Shown here one piece after another: positions 46,498 to 59,414 of a DNA stretch of 64,000 nt (position 1 is its first letter; every line of letters starts with the position of its first letter). The notes below the pieces were generated by a model that had not been told where the DNA came from, ran no database searches, and saw only the letters and a program-made list of their open reading frames with translations. This DNA comes from Limnanthes douglasii subsp. nivea (Eukaryota > Streptophyta > Magnoliopsida > Brassicales > Limnanthaceae), in the NCBI GenBank assembly GCA_036936605.1, contig JAUPFV010000002.1, positions 201,833,273 through 201,897,272 on the forward strand. Direction: 5' to 3'. The translations under genes and the position numbers were made by a program.

Positions 46498-46705
46498 TGA
46501 TAATGAGAATAATAGAAGATATTTGACTACATAGTTTATTATAGTCAATAGTCAATTATAATTTATTATATACATTATTATGGTAGACTAGACATTATTA
46601 TAGTATATTAGTATATTATTAGAATATATTCCTAACCTATATATATGGCTTTAGTATATACAGAATTATACGCATATATTAAAAAATCTATCTTATACTT
46701 TTACA
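46498..46705 (+). repeat. 5' LTR of copia element
   Basis: TG...CA ends (TGATAATGAG to TTTTACA), immediately followed by the primer binding site. Confidence 0.92.
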
Positions 46706-46718
46706 TGGTATCAGAGCC
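46706..46718 (+). promoter_or_regulatory. Primer binding site (tRNA-iMet)
   Basis: TGGTATCAGAGCC, the standard initiator-methionine tRNA complement of plant copia elements, abutting the LTR without a gap. Confidence 0.92.
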
Positions 46719-46773
46719 TTTAGGGTTTTAGGGTTTTTACAACTTTTTTCATACCCGTTCTTAATTTTATCCG

Positions 46774-49700
46774 ATGGAAGAAAATAGATTTGGTCAGAGT
46801 CTTCACTACAGTAATCGGGATATGTTCAATAGTTATTAAAGATGTGGTTTTCGAAATCCCAACCATATAAAGTGTTTCTATTGTCATAAATTCGGTCATA
46901 CAAAGTGGAACTATACACAACAACCACAACAAACACAACAATTACAAAAAAAACAACCACAACAAACACAACGACCACAACAGTTTACTAAGAATTTTTT
47001 CAGAGCACCAATTGTGCTTTCTGCGAAAGAATATGCTCAGTTTTCCAAGTACCATGAATCATTGAAGTTTTTTAATCCTACAATTAGTGCAGCTTCCGGA
47101 TCAGGTTATTAAAAATGTTTACTTTCTTCGTCATCAGATTGGGTCATTGATACTGCTGCCACAGAACACATGACGGGTAATCCAAAACTTCTTTCAAATT
47201 TTACAAACACACATCATTCAGATGTGACATTGGCAGATGGATCATCATCTAATGTTTTAGGCTCTGGAACCGTTCATTTAAACAAAAATATTTCTTAGAC
47301 TTCCGTTTTAAATCTTCCTCAATTTTTATTTAACCTAATCTTTGTGAGCAAAATCACTAAAGATTTAAATTGTTTTGTCACATTTTATTCTGATTATTGT
47401 TTGTTTCAAGATCTTACGACGAAAAGAATCATTGCTAAAGGGTATAAGTTTGGAGGTCTCTATTATCTCAATAAACATATCAATAATTCAATTGCATGTT
47501 CTAGTGTCCAATCTCTATTTGAAGCTCATTGTCGTATGGGTCATCCATCTTTAGCCTCTCTTAAACAATTGTATCCCCAATTTAAACATATAATCTCATT
47601 GGAATGTGAGTCGTGTCAATTTTCTAAACATCATCGTCTTCCATCATATCCTTGTGTCAATAAACGAGTTGAGTCTCATTTTGAATTAGTCCATTCAGAT
47701 GTTTGGGGTCCTTGTCCAGTCATATCTAAAATAGGTTTTAAGTATTTTGTTAGTTTTGTCGATGATTATTCTCGAGTTACATGGATTTATTTCATGAAAA
47801 ATTGTTCAGTTGTATTTTCTATATTTTGCAAATTTTATGCAGAAATTAATACTCAATCTAATTGTCCGGTTCGTATTTTAACAAGTGATAATGGTAAAGA
47901 ATATTGTTCAACTGCATTTCAATCTTTTATGGAGCAACGAATTTTGCATCAAACCTCTTGTGTAGACACACCATCTCAAAATGGTATTGCTGAAATAAAA
48001 AATAGACATCTTCTAGAAGTTGCTCGTGCACTTCTTTTTCAATTGAAAGTGCAATTTTGTTTTTGGACAGATGCTGTTTACACAGCTTGTTATTTAATAA
48101 ATCGAATGCCGTCTTCTATTCTTCATAATGAGATTCCATATTATGTGTTTTTTCCTTCAAAACCTTTATTTCATATTGAACCCCGCATAATTGGTTGTAC
48201 TTGTTTCATTAGGGATGTTAGTCCTAATTGTACAAAATTAGATCCCAAATCTTTAAAATGTATTTTTCTTGGATATTCTAGAGTTCAGAAGGGATACAAA
48301 TGATTTTCTCCCTCACTTAACCGGTATTTCGTGTCTAGAGATGTTACATTTTTAGAGCATGTTTCATTTTTTTCCAATTGGGCCTAGTGTGGACCTTCAA
48401 ACAGATAAAAAGAACGATGACCTCCTCATTTATTCCATAGTTCAGTCCCCTAGAATTACTAAAACTGATTATGTTATGCAATCTGTTGCACTTCCTCTAC
48501 CATCTCAACCTCCCATTACACACGTTTATTCCCAACGTCTTAAACCTCCCATAAGATGCCCATTTCCAATTCTTTCATCTTCGGATCCTGTTACAGACGA
48601 TAATCAGTCCGATATTGACCTTCTTATTGCTCATCGAAAAGATAAAAGACAATGTACTTATCCAATTTCATCTTTTGTAAAACATGATCATTTTCACCTT
48701 TTACGAAAGCTTTTATTGCAAATCTTGATTATATTTCTATTCTGAAAACTATTCGTGAAGCTTTATGTCATTCTGGTTGGAAAGTTGCAATGTTTGAAGA
48801 GATAAAAGCATTAGAAATACTCGTGCTTGGAAGTTGGTTAATTTACCTGCAGGAAAGCAAGTTATTGGTTGTAGATGGGTATTTAATGTCAAAGTGAATC
48901 CAGATAGGACGATAGCTTGACTTAAAGCAAGACTTGTAGCAAAAGGATACGCTCAAATTTATGGTGTTGACTACTCTAAGACATTTTCTCCGGTAGCAAA
49001 TCTTACCTATTCGTTCATTTAATTCTTTAGCAGTTTCAAATGATTTGCCATTGCATCAGTTAGACATAAAAAAATGCATTTTTCATGGAGATCTCTAAGA
49101 AGAAGTGTATATGGAGCAACCACCTAGGTTTGTTGCTCAGGGGGAGAGAGGAAATGTATATCGTTTGTACAAATCCTTATATGGTTTGAAACAAAGTCCA
49201 CGTGCTTGGTTTGGCAAGTTTAGTGAGGCACTCAATGAATTTGGGTTGTGATCATTCTGTATTGTATAAAAGTTCTGCAAATGGCATTATACTTGTGGTT
49301 GTGTATGTTGATGACATCATCATTACTGGTAATGACAGTGAATGATTTTCTTTACTCAAAACAATCCTACAGTCAAAATTTCAAACAAAAGATTTAGTAG
49401 CATTGAAGTTCTTTTTGGGAATGGAAATAACAAAAAGCAAGAAAGGTATTCTCCTATCCCAAAGAAAATATGTGTTGGATTTATTGATGGAAACAGGAAA
49501 GTTAGGAGCAAAACCATGTAATACACCGATGGTTCCTAATTTGCAGCTACTAAAAGATGATGGAGAATTATTTGGTGATCCAGAAAAATATCATCGATTG
49601 GTAGGAACACTTAATTATCTTACAATAACTCGACCAGACATTGCGTATCCAGTTAGTATTGTGAGTCAATTTATGTCATCACCAACGGTTAATCATTGGG

Positions 49701-50179
49701 TAGCACTAAAACATATCTTGTCTTATCTCAAATCAGCTTCTGGACTCGGATTGTCGTATGACAGTAATGGTCATACTAATATAGAGTGTTTTGTAGATGC
49801 AGTTTGGGCTGGATCTAAAGCTGATAGAAGATCAACCACTGGTTACTGTGTGTTTCTAGGGGGTAACTTAGTATCTTATAAAAGTAAGAAGCAAAATGTT
49901 GTATCAAGATCGAGTATTGAAGCTGAATATAGAGCCATGGCTCAATCTACTTGTGAGATAATTTGGATTTCTCAATTTTTGAATGATATTGGCATAAAAA
50001 CTACCATGCCTGCAAAGTTATGGTGTGATAATCAAGCGGCGTTGCACATTGCGTCTAATCCTGTCTTTCATGAAATAACGAAACACATTGAAATTGATGG
50101 TCATTTTATCCGAAAAAAGATTCAACAAAATCTCATTCATACAGAATATGTCAAAACAGGAGAACAGTTAGCAAGCTAG
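46774..50179 (+). pseudogene. Copia gag-pol, truncated gag and several stops
   Basis: The frame starts MEENRFGQSLHYSNRDMF, so most of gag is absent. A worn zinc knuckle follows (CFYCHKFGHTKWNY, last Cys replaced). Protease reads VIDTAATEHMT, with the catalytic DTG changed to DTA. Gag-pre-integrase (HCRMGHPSLASL) and the integrase core (SDVWGPC, FVDDYSRVTW, TSDNGKEY) lie in the open frame 47344-48303. RT is broken at 48725-49400 (GCRWVFNVKVN, LKQSPRAWF, VYVDDIIITGND). RNase H closes at 49403-50179 (VDAVWAGSKADRRSTTGYC, SRSSIEAEYRAMA). The catalytic residues of RT are intact but the frame is not. Confidence 0.9.
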
Positions 50180-50329
50180 GTATGCTTAATATATATGCTC
50201 CAACTTGAGGGGGAGTGTGATTTCGTTTCAGCCTTTCAATCAAGCTTGCACTTCAAGTACTTCTGTACAAGTTCAAAAGATTTCAAACCACGATAGTTTC
50301 AAGTACTTTCACACAAGCTTGAGGGGGAG
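50180..50329 (+). other. Copia 3' non-coding region with duplicated polypurine tract
   Basis: CTTGAGGGGGAGTGT occurs twice, at about 50204-50218 and 50318-50332; only the second abuts the LTR. Between them are two TTTCAAGTACTT-like words. The first copy could act as an internal plus-strand primer. Confidence 0.8.
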
Positions 50330-50537
50330 TGTTAATGGAAATAATATAAGATATTTGACTACATAGTTTATTATAGTCAATAGTAAATTATAATTTATTA
50401 TATACATTATTATGGTATACTAGAAATTATTATAGTATATTAGTATATTATTAGAATATATTCACAGCCTATAGATATGGCTTTAGTCTGTACAGAATTA
50501 TACGCATATAATAAAAAATATATCTTATAATTTTACA
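50330..50537 (+). repeat. 3' LTR of copia element
   Basis: TGTTAATGGA to TTTTACA, same length as the 5' LTR. Confidence 0.92.
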
Positions 50538-50542
50538 GTTTC

Positions 50543-53200
50543 CAAATGATGGTATCTTCAAAATTGGGTTTGAGTAAGGTTGTTTGAATTTTGTTAATAT
50601 CAGATTGAAATACATGGTTTATAAGTTTAGGGATGTCTCATTCATTATTTGATCAAATTTTAGAAACTTTTGCTTGTTTATACCCAGAATTATTGTCATT
50701 TGAAAATAATATTATTAATGGATGTGTGTGATTCCACTTATCCAAGTAAAAATCTATTTTACCTTTTCCAAGTAACTAGAATATATATTTTTCAGCTTGT
50801 TCTTTAATTTTAAACATTATTTTCCATACTTTACAATCTATTTATTTTATTGATGTTTTGAGAGGAAGAATGATTATGCAATATGTTGATTGCATTAGGT
50901 TTGCCCACAAGGTTTTGTTTTCTTTAAATATCAGCCATAACTTATATGAGAAAGCTGTTTGGGCGTCTTCAAGGTCCCTAATATTTAAACCATTTTCATC
51001 ATATGGTTTACAGAGTTTAGTCCAATATGTCCATATGATAGATTTATTGTTATCACTATGTCCCCAAAGAATTGTTTTAATAACTTATTTATTCTTGATA
51101 TCACATTGATTGGTAGTTGTATGTTTTGCATATACTATAAAGGAAAGGTGAGGAGAATTGATTTGATTAGAATCAGTCTCCCACCAAAAGATAGTGTTTT
51201 TGAATTCCAGTCACTAATGTTGGTTCTCATTTTATCTATTAAATCATCATAATAACAAGAGTTAATAGATTAGTGAACTGGGATTCCTAAGTATTTAAAA
51301 GGTAGGAAACTGTGTTTAAATCCTAATTGATTTTCCAGAAAACAAATTTTACTTCTATGCATGTTTGAAGGTGAAATGAAGGTAGTTTTTTGTTCGTTAA
51401 CTTGTTGCCCAAAGAGATTTTGATAAATGTCAAGAAATTTGCATTTTTTCTTAACAATATTAAGAGATCCATTTAGAAATAATTTTTCTAAGAAGTTGAT
51501 GTTAAGAGAGCGTCTTGTTCTATATATCATAGATGAGTCTTGATTTGAGATTTTGTTTATTTCTCTTAATAACAACTCTTCAACAATGATAAATAGAATG
51601 AGGGATAAATGATCCCCATACCTGATACCATTACTGAACTTAAAGTATTCAAAGGTTATACCATTGTTTATTATTGAATAAAATATGTTTTATATTCCAG
51701 TTTTAATCAGGTTAATTACTTGTGAATTAAAACCAAAGGCCTGCATTACTTGGTAAATAAAGTTGTAATCTAAATTATCAAAAGCCTTTGTCTTGTGTTA
51801 TTAATATGTTTTATTGTATGTTTTTTTCTACATAAGTTCTTTGTTCTTTTGAGATTATTTTATGGAGTAATCTAGCTATTCTATTGTTGATTGTATTAGA
51901 TAGAATTCTATTAAAAACCACACACATGCTAATTGGTTTGAAATCTTTCCAAGTTTTAGGTGTATTTATCTTAGGGATTAAAAATATTGATGTAGCAAAT
52001 ATACCTTTTGGGAATGAAGAGTTATTAGAATATGCTACAATAGTATTGTATAAATCATCTTTGATTATAGGCCAACATGACTAATAGTCTTGAATTGAAT
52101 CTATCAACTCCAAAGACACTATTACTGTTGAGGTTCTTTATTATAGAATGAATCTATTATAAAGTAGGATTTTCTAGAATTAAGTTGTTATCTTGATCAT
52201 ATACTAGTTTAGGGATTAGATCAACTATAATATTTGAGGTGGACTGATGATTCTAACTGTTTAATAATGTTGAAAATTAGTTCACACCATATGATTCAAT
52301 TAAGTTTTGATCTTCTATCCAAGTTTTATTATCTTATATGTCATTATTCTCTTTTTAATAAAGTTATGAAATGTTTTGGTGTTTTTATCACCATTTTTTA
52401 ACCATTGAGAATCACTTTTTTACTGCCAGAAAGTTTCTTGTCTGGTAACAAGGTTAAGTGTGTTTCCCTAAGTTTAGATAAGTTTAATTTGTTCTCTGGA
52501 TTGTTGGAATCTTCCAATAAACTTTCAGTTATTTTAACTTCCTCTTCTACTTTTGCAATGCAATCAAAGATGTTTCCAAATATTTCTTTATTCCATATTT
52601 TGAGATGGTTTTTAAACCTTCTCAATTTAGACAAAAAACATGTATGAGAGAGCCATATATAGGATCATACCAGTTGGTTTCTATAGTTTTGACAAAATCC
52701 TGATGTTGGAGCCACATGTTTTGAAATCTGAATGGTGGTTTTGAGTCTGATGAATTTGAAGAAACATATATCACTAAGGGTGAATGATTTGGGCCAATTC
52801 CTGGCCAGGTTTCATCCTATTGATATCAAAAGAGTCTCTCCAATAATCATTGTGTAAAACTCTATCCAAGCGCTTCCACTTATGATTATTGGACCAGGTA
52901 AAGTTAGAACCTGAGAATCCAGGTCTTCCAAATTACAGTCTAATATCATACAATTGAATTCATCCATACCTCTTATACATAATGTGGAGCAGTCAAGTTG
53001 TTCACTTACTTCAAAGATTTTGTTAAAATATCCAACAACAAGACAAGGTAAATTTATTTCATAAATTTTCCTTCAATGATCCCAAATAGGTAATCTTTGG
53101 GATCTGATACATTTTTCCTACACTATGGTAACCAGAACTACTTTGTTAGTAGCATAATCTTTGTTTCACTTACTTTTTATGCATTTGATCTTTAGTCTGG
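50543..53200 (-). pseudogene. LINE ORF2 5' part: endonuclease and RT
   Basis: On the minus strand the endonuclease C-terminus reads GPNHSPLVIYVSS near 52790, then PPFRFQNMWLQHQDF and a TNWYDPIYG-type segment. RT pieces follow. 51575-51270 is open and encodes the RT thumb region: KKCKFLDIYQNLFGQQVNEQ, then FLPFKYLGIPVH. The LINE hallmark S-x-x-QSAF/GRQI region is not readable. Many stops. Interrupted on its 3' side by the copia LTR at 50537. Confidence 0.8.
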
Positions 53201-53242
53201 ATGTTTTTTATATATGTTTAGATGCATATTTTTTCACAATTT

Positions 53243-54500
53243 TCATATGGGCTGAGGATTGAAGAAGGCTACGAGTTGGTCTGATTTTTTTGGAGAAACA
53301 GAGTCATTTTCAGAAATATCTTCCTCATTCAAGATGTTGAAGGAATTACTTAAATTTATGGATTGAATTGCTTCAATCACATAATTTTTAGGATCTTCAG
53401 GAGGGTTAATTGATTGATTAAAGACTAATATATTATCACTTTGAATATTAGACTGAGTTTTATTAATTTCAGAATTGAGATTATTCTTGTTCTTAGAAAT
53501 ATTATTGATAAAGCTATTTAGTTTAGGTTGATTCTTAGATTGAAGATTGATCTCATTACTTCTTAAATTTTGGTTCTCAGGTGAGATAATATTAGTTATG
53601 ATAAGGTAAGTCTTTTTTATTAGTTTCAACTATAACTGATTTAAGTTTAGGAACCCAAACTTCTCGCGATTGAAGTGTGGGTTGAATATTTCCAGATTTA
53701 TTGAAGTTCTACAATCGTTTAAGTTTATTTCTTCCATTTTATAAAATTTCTCATTATGCTCTATATGTTTACAAATTTTAGAATAAGCAGGTTTGTCACT
53801 GTAAGTGTCATCCGACCAATATCTATCTTTTTCCCCAAAACTAATCTAGATTCTTTAGGAAAGAGAGTTTGAGATATCAGCTATTATTCAAGCTTTACAC
53901 ATGTTAAAACTTGCACAATTTTTTGGAGAATCCACACTGCCAAAGGCAATCCAATTGCTTTGGCAATATGGGAAACAAAATCTAGATTATACAATATTTT
54001 AGGGATTTTTGGTAGAGAAATCCAAACTGGAGTTATTTGTGACTCCTGTTTATGGTGGAAGTCAAGGGACCATTTTAAAATCCTAAATGAGTATTGGCCT
54101 AGGGTTCAAACAGACCTTTTATAGAAATATTTGACATCATCTAATACATCAAATTCAATAAAAATGCATATAATCACATTTAAACGAACTATAAGTTCCT
54201 GAAAATCTAAATGATGCAAGGAATAATCTGAATTCATCGAGAGTAGGACTCTCGAATAAAAACTTACCAATCAAATTAATTTTTGAAAGAGAGGAAATAA
54301 AAGACTTATCTGATTCTTGAAATTGTACTGATTTGTAGTCTTCCTAGTCTTCATGAATTACATTTGTATGAATGTATTCATTTCTTGATCCTCCAAGAGT
54401 TTCTCCATATGATCTTCTGATTTGGCTTCTTCGTTGAGTAATTGGAGCTGATTCAAACATAGGGTTGGACTTAGTAAGAACATTAGCGAAGTGTTAAGGT
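53243..54500 (-). pseudogene. LINE ORF1 (DUF4283-like), decayed
   Basis: The N-terminal part, about 54500-53850, reads NPMFESAPITQRRSQIRRSY, then INLIGKFLFESPTLDEFR, and further WIAFGSVDSPKNCASF, all like the DUF4283 RNA-binding domain of plant LINE ORF1. The C-terminal Asn/Ser-rich tail is open at 53629-53243 (MKLIKKTYLIITNI... to FNPQPI). A zinc knuckle is not clear. Stops and frameshifts break the N-terminal part. Confidence 0.7.
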
Positions 54501-54615
54501 GGTTGGCAATACCTCTTGGTAACAATGAGTTACTATTCTAAATTGGTAGAAGTAAAACTTTCAGAAAGATATGTGCAAATGAGGTCATAAATATATACCA
54601 AATTTAAATATAAGA

Positions 54616-55300
54616 TCTAAATATGGGGTACCTCGAGCTATCACAACTGACAATGGTATGAAATTTCAAAATGTTCGTCTAACATTTTTCTACCAAACTC
54701 AAGATATTTATTAACATTTCTCATTGATATTCTACCATAAAAAATATAGGTGTATGTGATTAACATAACCATCTTGAAAGGTATACCACGCGTTCTTAAA
54801 TGTGCAGTTGGGAATGACCAAACTTTCTCTAAGATTTTTATGATCTTAAGAACCACCTCATGTAGCACCATTAGTATATAAAATGGAAGATATAGTTCCA
54901 CCAGACACAACACTACCTTCATTTTGAATCTCTAACTACGATAATGGAATATATACCGATAGTCACATGGCGAACTTGACCGAATCATAAAAAAATGGCT
55001 AAAAGCTTGCTTACGCATGAAACACTAGAAAACTCAAATTAGAGTTACGTACATATCCAAAGTCCACTTCCGTAATTTTGAGATAGGTGACCAAGTACTT
55101 ATATGTGCATTCTTCTATAATTCGTCAAAAAACTAGGTCCGAATTGTAAGGGATCATTCACCATATCAACCAAGGTCAATAACCTTTAAAAAGAAAGTTT
55201 CAAACTGTTCATACTGCTCCAAGTTCCTGCACCAAACTATGCATTGAGCTTCGATATCAAACAATCCATTACGCTTATAAGATCTCGCATCAAACATCTA
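54616..55300 (+). pseudogene. Ty3/gypsy integrase scrap
   Basis: The frame at 54625-54672 reads GVPRAITTDNGMKFQN, a clear Tat/Athila-type integrase core motif. Near 55060-55110 HFRNFEIGDQVLICA recalls the integrase C-terminal GDLVL segment. What lies between is not readable. No LTR found. Only the first motif is strong. Confidence 0.55.
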
Positions 55301-56223
55301 TCTTAATAACTGATTACTTTATTAGGAGGGACCCTCAGGTTTACATATGAATAAATATACTTGTTGCTAAGCGCAAATACGTAAAATTATACTACACACC
55401 TCAAACAAACTTGCAACATACTATACTTTCAGGTTCTGGTAAAACCTACAATATTATGTTTTTCCTTAAGATCCCACCTAACGGTGTAAATGATACCTTA
55501 ATTCCTTAAAATTTTGAATTGAAATGAGAAATGTTTTTGTTTAATTCAAAGCAACTTATAAAACGACTTCATTGAGAGTAATACTTCAAAAACTAATTAC
55601 ATCCTATAATATAAACTTTGTCGTGCAAAGCTTAAAGTTGTTGATTATCGAATAAAAAAAGGTTATCGTGTCTTACATGGGAAAGGTCCGTTGCATATCT
55701 ATAGTTAGGTAAGTCAAGTAAGATTAACACTTAAAAAAATTCTAAAGACCCTTAACAATGCAAGAATAATTTTAGAAAAACATAGCATTGTTGTCAAATC
55801 TATGATGACATCTTCAAAAAGTGATATGTGTCAAATGATGCCTCACTTGAGCATCACGTGTGAACCATACTCCATAAAACCAATCATTTATTTTATATGA
55901 CAACCGATCAACCTCTGTGTGGATTAATAAACCTCAAATGATTCGATTATCTTAAAAGTTAGCAACCAATATGACACTTTAAACCTCAAATAATTTGGAT
56001 AGTTTAAATCTTGACACCTAACCTGTAACACTTCAAACCTCAAGTGGTTTAATCACTCTGAATTTTAATTAAATTGTTACAAGGAGTTTTGGTGGCATAA
56101 TCTCAAGTTTTTTCAGTCATTATTAATACTTTGAAGCACTATGGGGCCACAATAGGAGATACATAACAATATTTTAAGTATACTTTCAACTTTCTTCAAA
56201 TCTAGACCTTTTATTACGATATA
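55301..56223. other. Non-coding interval
   Basis: No coding signal. The end (55900-56060) has repeated phrases of the type CACTTCAAACCTCAA(G/A)T, spaced ~65 bp, a short degenerate repeat. Confidence 0.45.
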
Positions 56224-56503
56224 CTCCCTCTGTTCCGTTATATAGGTCGTTTTAAAAATTTGTTACTATTCCACTTTAATTGTCGTTCACACAATTCAAG
56301 ATAGTATTTAATTTGTATTTAATTTGTTGACCAATCAATTATGGTTGTTTTCTGCCATTAAAAGGAAAGAGAAAACTATTAATTAGGTTAGTCCAATAAC
56401 ACTCTTAGTTTTTTTTGCTTTTTACAAGAAACAAAAATCATTATTGTTTTTATTAATATCCGTGCATAATCTTTAAACGACTTATATTAAGGAATGGAGG
56501 GAG
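56224..56503. mobile_element. Stowaway-like (Tc1/mariner) MITE
   Basis: The ends CTCCCTCTGTTCC and GGAATGGAGGGAG are inverted repeats matching the well-known plant Stowaway terminus CTCCCTCCGTCCC. Inner parts GGTCGTTTTAAA / TTTAAACGACTTAT extend the symmetry. TA flanks both ends (56222-56223, 56504-56505). Length 280 bp; no ORF. Confidence 0.93.
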
Positions 56504-59414
56504 TACTAGTTACTAGGAAATATAATAGCATAGTAAAGACTTTTTATGTTTGCTTTCCCCGATAAAATAAAGTTTTTGTATTCTATAAAGGTTTTGGCCG
56601 ATATCGGTTTTAAAGAGGCAAAAATGATGACATTAAACCTTTAAAAAATTTAAGAGTTCAACTATAGTTGGCTGATAGCTTAGCTCAATAAATAGTATGT
56701 AGTCTAATCAAAACATTTTTTTGTCACGTCACAAGTTTTAAAAACAAACAAAACAAAGCCCAATCAAACTAAAAGAGCCCGATGAAACAGTGCTAAAAAT
56801 AGTTTGGCAAATAGTTAAAGATCAAGTTTTCGTGATTTGGACTCGATAATAATATGACAGATATCGGCCTGTACAAAAAATAAAAATAACGGTTCAATCA
56901 TTCGTCAGAAACAAATTACTTCCAAATATAATTTTACCTCTTTTGTTACAAAAACTAAATAGACCGTTGAAAAAATATAAAATGTACTTCTATTTGTATC
57001 AAAAACAACAAATTACTAAATTATTAATTTATTTTTCAACTTCTGCTCTTTTTTTTCGTTTTTATTTTTTCACATTTCTTTTAGTTGGAATATGAACATA
57101 TATTTTCTAAAATATTTAATTCTATTCTAAAAAATATCATTCATTTAGTATTTTATGTTTAAAAATTTGTTTTTTATCATCTGCACTTAACTGAAAAACA
57201 ACAACTACATAAACACACTATCAAATTTAATAATACAAACTATATGTATATATAATTTTTATTTTGATCCAATTTGATTTACTTTTTCGACAGTGATTGA
57301 ACCAATTTTCTCTAGGCGAGAGATCTAAAAATATATTATATATCCAAAATGCTAAGCAACGGACTATAACTTGTTCGTAATATATTATAAAAATATTTAT
57401 ATATTAAAACAAAAACAACGTAATGAATAATTATGTGTATAGTAGAATGGAGCCTCTAAAAATGTAAAACCCACTCTAAATATGAGTCGCATGCTTAATC
57501 GATTTTTAATTGAACTAAAATGTATGATGGAATAAGTATTATTCTCCGTCATAGGATAATTCACCGTCCAATGATTAATATATGAAAAATAATAGTGAAA
57601 TCTCAAGTTGAGAAAGTCATGATATACAAAAGGGCAAAAACAAGGCCCGACTGAGTAGTCAACGTACGTGATGGATCATCATGCATACTTGATTTTATGT
57701 ATATGTACAATCTAATTGAATCTTACAAACAACAAAAGCTAAAAAACTACCACCAAACCAACACTGTAGCTAATATTTCGGATATGCTGTCCTATGTCTA
57801 ATTATTTATACAGTTGTGAAAACAAAAAATCACTGTAATATTTAGAAAAAGATGCTCTATTTATATATATATATATATTAATAATAAAATTAAAATTATA
57901 ATCAGATTAGGAAAGTATTTGAAATACCTTTTGTATTTATCTTTACTAGTGTCTCATATACAAATATAAAATTTAAATAGAAATTGTGCATAATTATATT
58001 TTATTGTTAATATCTGACTTGAATTCACATAGTATATGGTTTCAAAATAAATTAGTAACTTTTTCTTTATATGTGTAAAAGATAATTATTTTTAAATATT
58101 TATTTGTGGTAGTTTAAGGTTTTTTTTCTCTCAGATAAATTTCTTTAAATAGGTGAGAATTATTTATTTGTAGCAGTTTAAGGCATTTTGCTGTTGTAAT
58201 GTTGTAATTAAATTGGTAGATACATAGTAGGAACTAGGAACAAAAAATCAAAGAATGCTGTTACAAAAGTGTGGAACAAACAGGTCCAACACAACTAGAA
58301 ACGAACAAGATTGATGTACTCTCTAAAGTAGTCTGCTTAGTAATCCAGTGGGTCCATTTAGGTACTCTAATGTCAACTTCAAGCTTTTTTATATTTAAAT
58401 AATAATAGTATAATATATGCTTTCTGTCTTACAGAACTTGGGGTTTCCTTTCTTAGCCAAAGTCCAACTCCATCAGACAACCATATACTTACGTTCTCTT
58501 GCCAAACATTATTAATTTCTACACTAAACTTTAATTACTCTAATTGTAGATAAACCGTACAAGTTTTTACACTAATACAAGACTTCATAGAACAAGACTT
58601 CATAGAACCTACTAAGTATGACCAATCATTTTTAACCATAAATATATAAAGATCTTTGAAGACAATTCATACCAAAAACAACGATTTTGAAGTTAAGCTC
58701 CTAATACACAAAATCAAACATAGAAGGTTACTTTCATTCGTGTCCAATAATTTAATTTAATTTATTATGGAATGTGCTTCATCTACACGTCTATAAATTT
58801 TGTCTAGAAATTAAAAATGGTTAGTTTATTGTGATTTTTTATAAATTGTTTGGACTTTATTATTATTATTTAAATGAATGTTTTGTACCATTCTTATTAT
58901 TTATGTAGTATCTCGAATGGATAGTTTAGGTTTATTTTTTAATATAGTTTTTCAGAATGTCAAATTTGGATGGTAGATAATGTATTTTGTTAGACATAAA
59001 ATTTTAATAAATTTTAATTTTCATTTTTATACTATTTTTTTCATTGATAGAATAGCACAATTTGGTAAGTTTTATTTTATTTTATTTATAAGTGAAATTT
59101 ATTAGTAATCAAATCTTAAAAAATAGTAAATATAAATAAGTAAATATAGAGTTATCTTATTTAAATTTATTTTTAGATGAAAATGAAGGAATTTTTATTT
59201 TCTATAGAAACTCTTTAAAACAATTTTTTTTTAATTCAAAGATCAATTGTATTAGTAATTGAATGAAGTAGACAATTGTACTTTAACCAAAAAATTTGAT
59301 TGAACCTATTACACAAGTTAAATGAATCTTGAAATTTAAGGTGTTAAAATTGATTTTCTTCAACATTTTATTGTTGGTAAAAAAGATTCAGATTGTTTCA
59401 CTAAATATCTAATA
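56504..59414. other. AT-rich non-coding interval
   Basis: No gene or recognised element. It contains short (TA)n runs, for example near 57860, and ATT/TTA-rich stretches. Reading frames here are short and AT-driven. Confidence 0.5.

Larger units (their letters stand above)
46498..50537 (+). mobile_element. Ty1/copia element with two LTRs, gag mostly deleted
   Basis: The LTRs, 46498-46705 and 50330-50537, are both 208 bp and differ at about 16 positions by eye (~92% identity). A tRNA-iMet primer site TGGTATCAGAGCC lies at 46706-46718 and a polypurine tract TTGAGGGGGAG before the right LTR. Target duplication GTTTA/GTTTC. Length is 4.0 kb, shorter than a full copia element because most of gag is missing. 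It lies inside the third LINE. Confidence 0.92.
45178..54500 (-). mobile_element. Third L1-type LINE with RNase H, split by a copia element
   Basis: On the minus strand, ORF1 lies at ~54500-53243, endonuclease at ~53200-52300 and RT at ~52080-50543. Then comes the copia insertion (46498-50537), followed by zf-RVT and RNase H at 46492-45480 and a 3' UTR near 45180. The flanks GTTTA (46493-46497) and GTTTC (50538-50542) of the copia element join the two halves. Many stops and indels occur; this is the most decayed of the three LINEs. Confidence 0.85.

Noticed and set aside
46706..46718. tRNA-Met fragment
   Set aside because: It is the primer binding site of the copia element; no tRNA gene structure is present. 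The same holds for 59899-59911.
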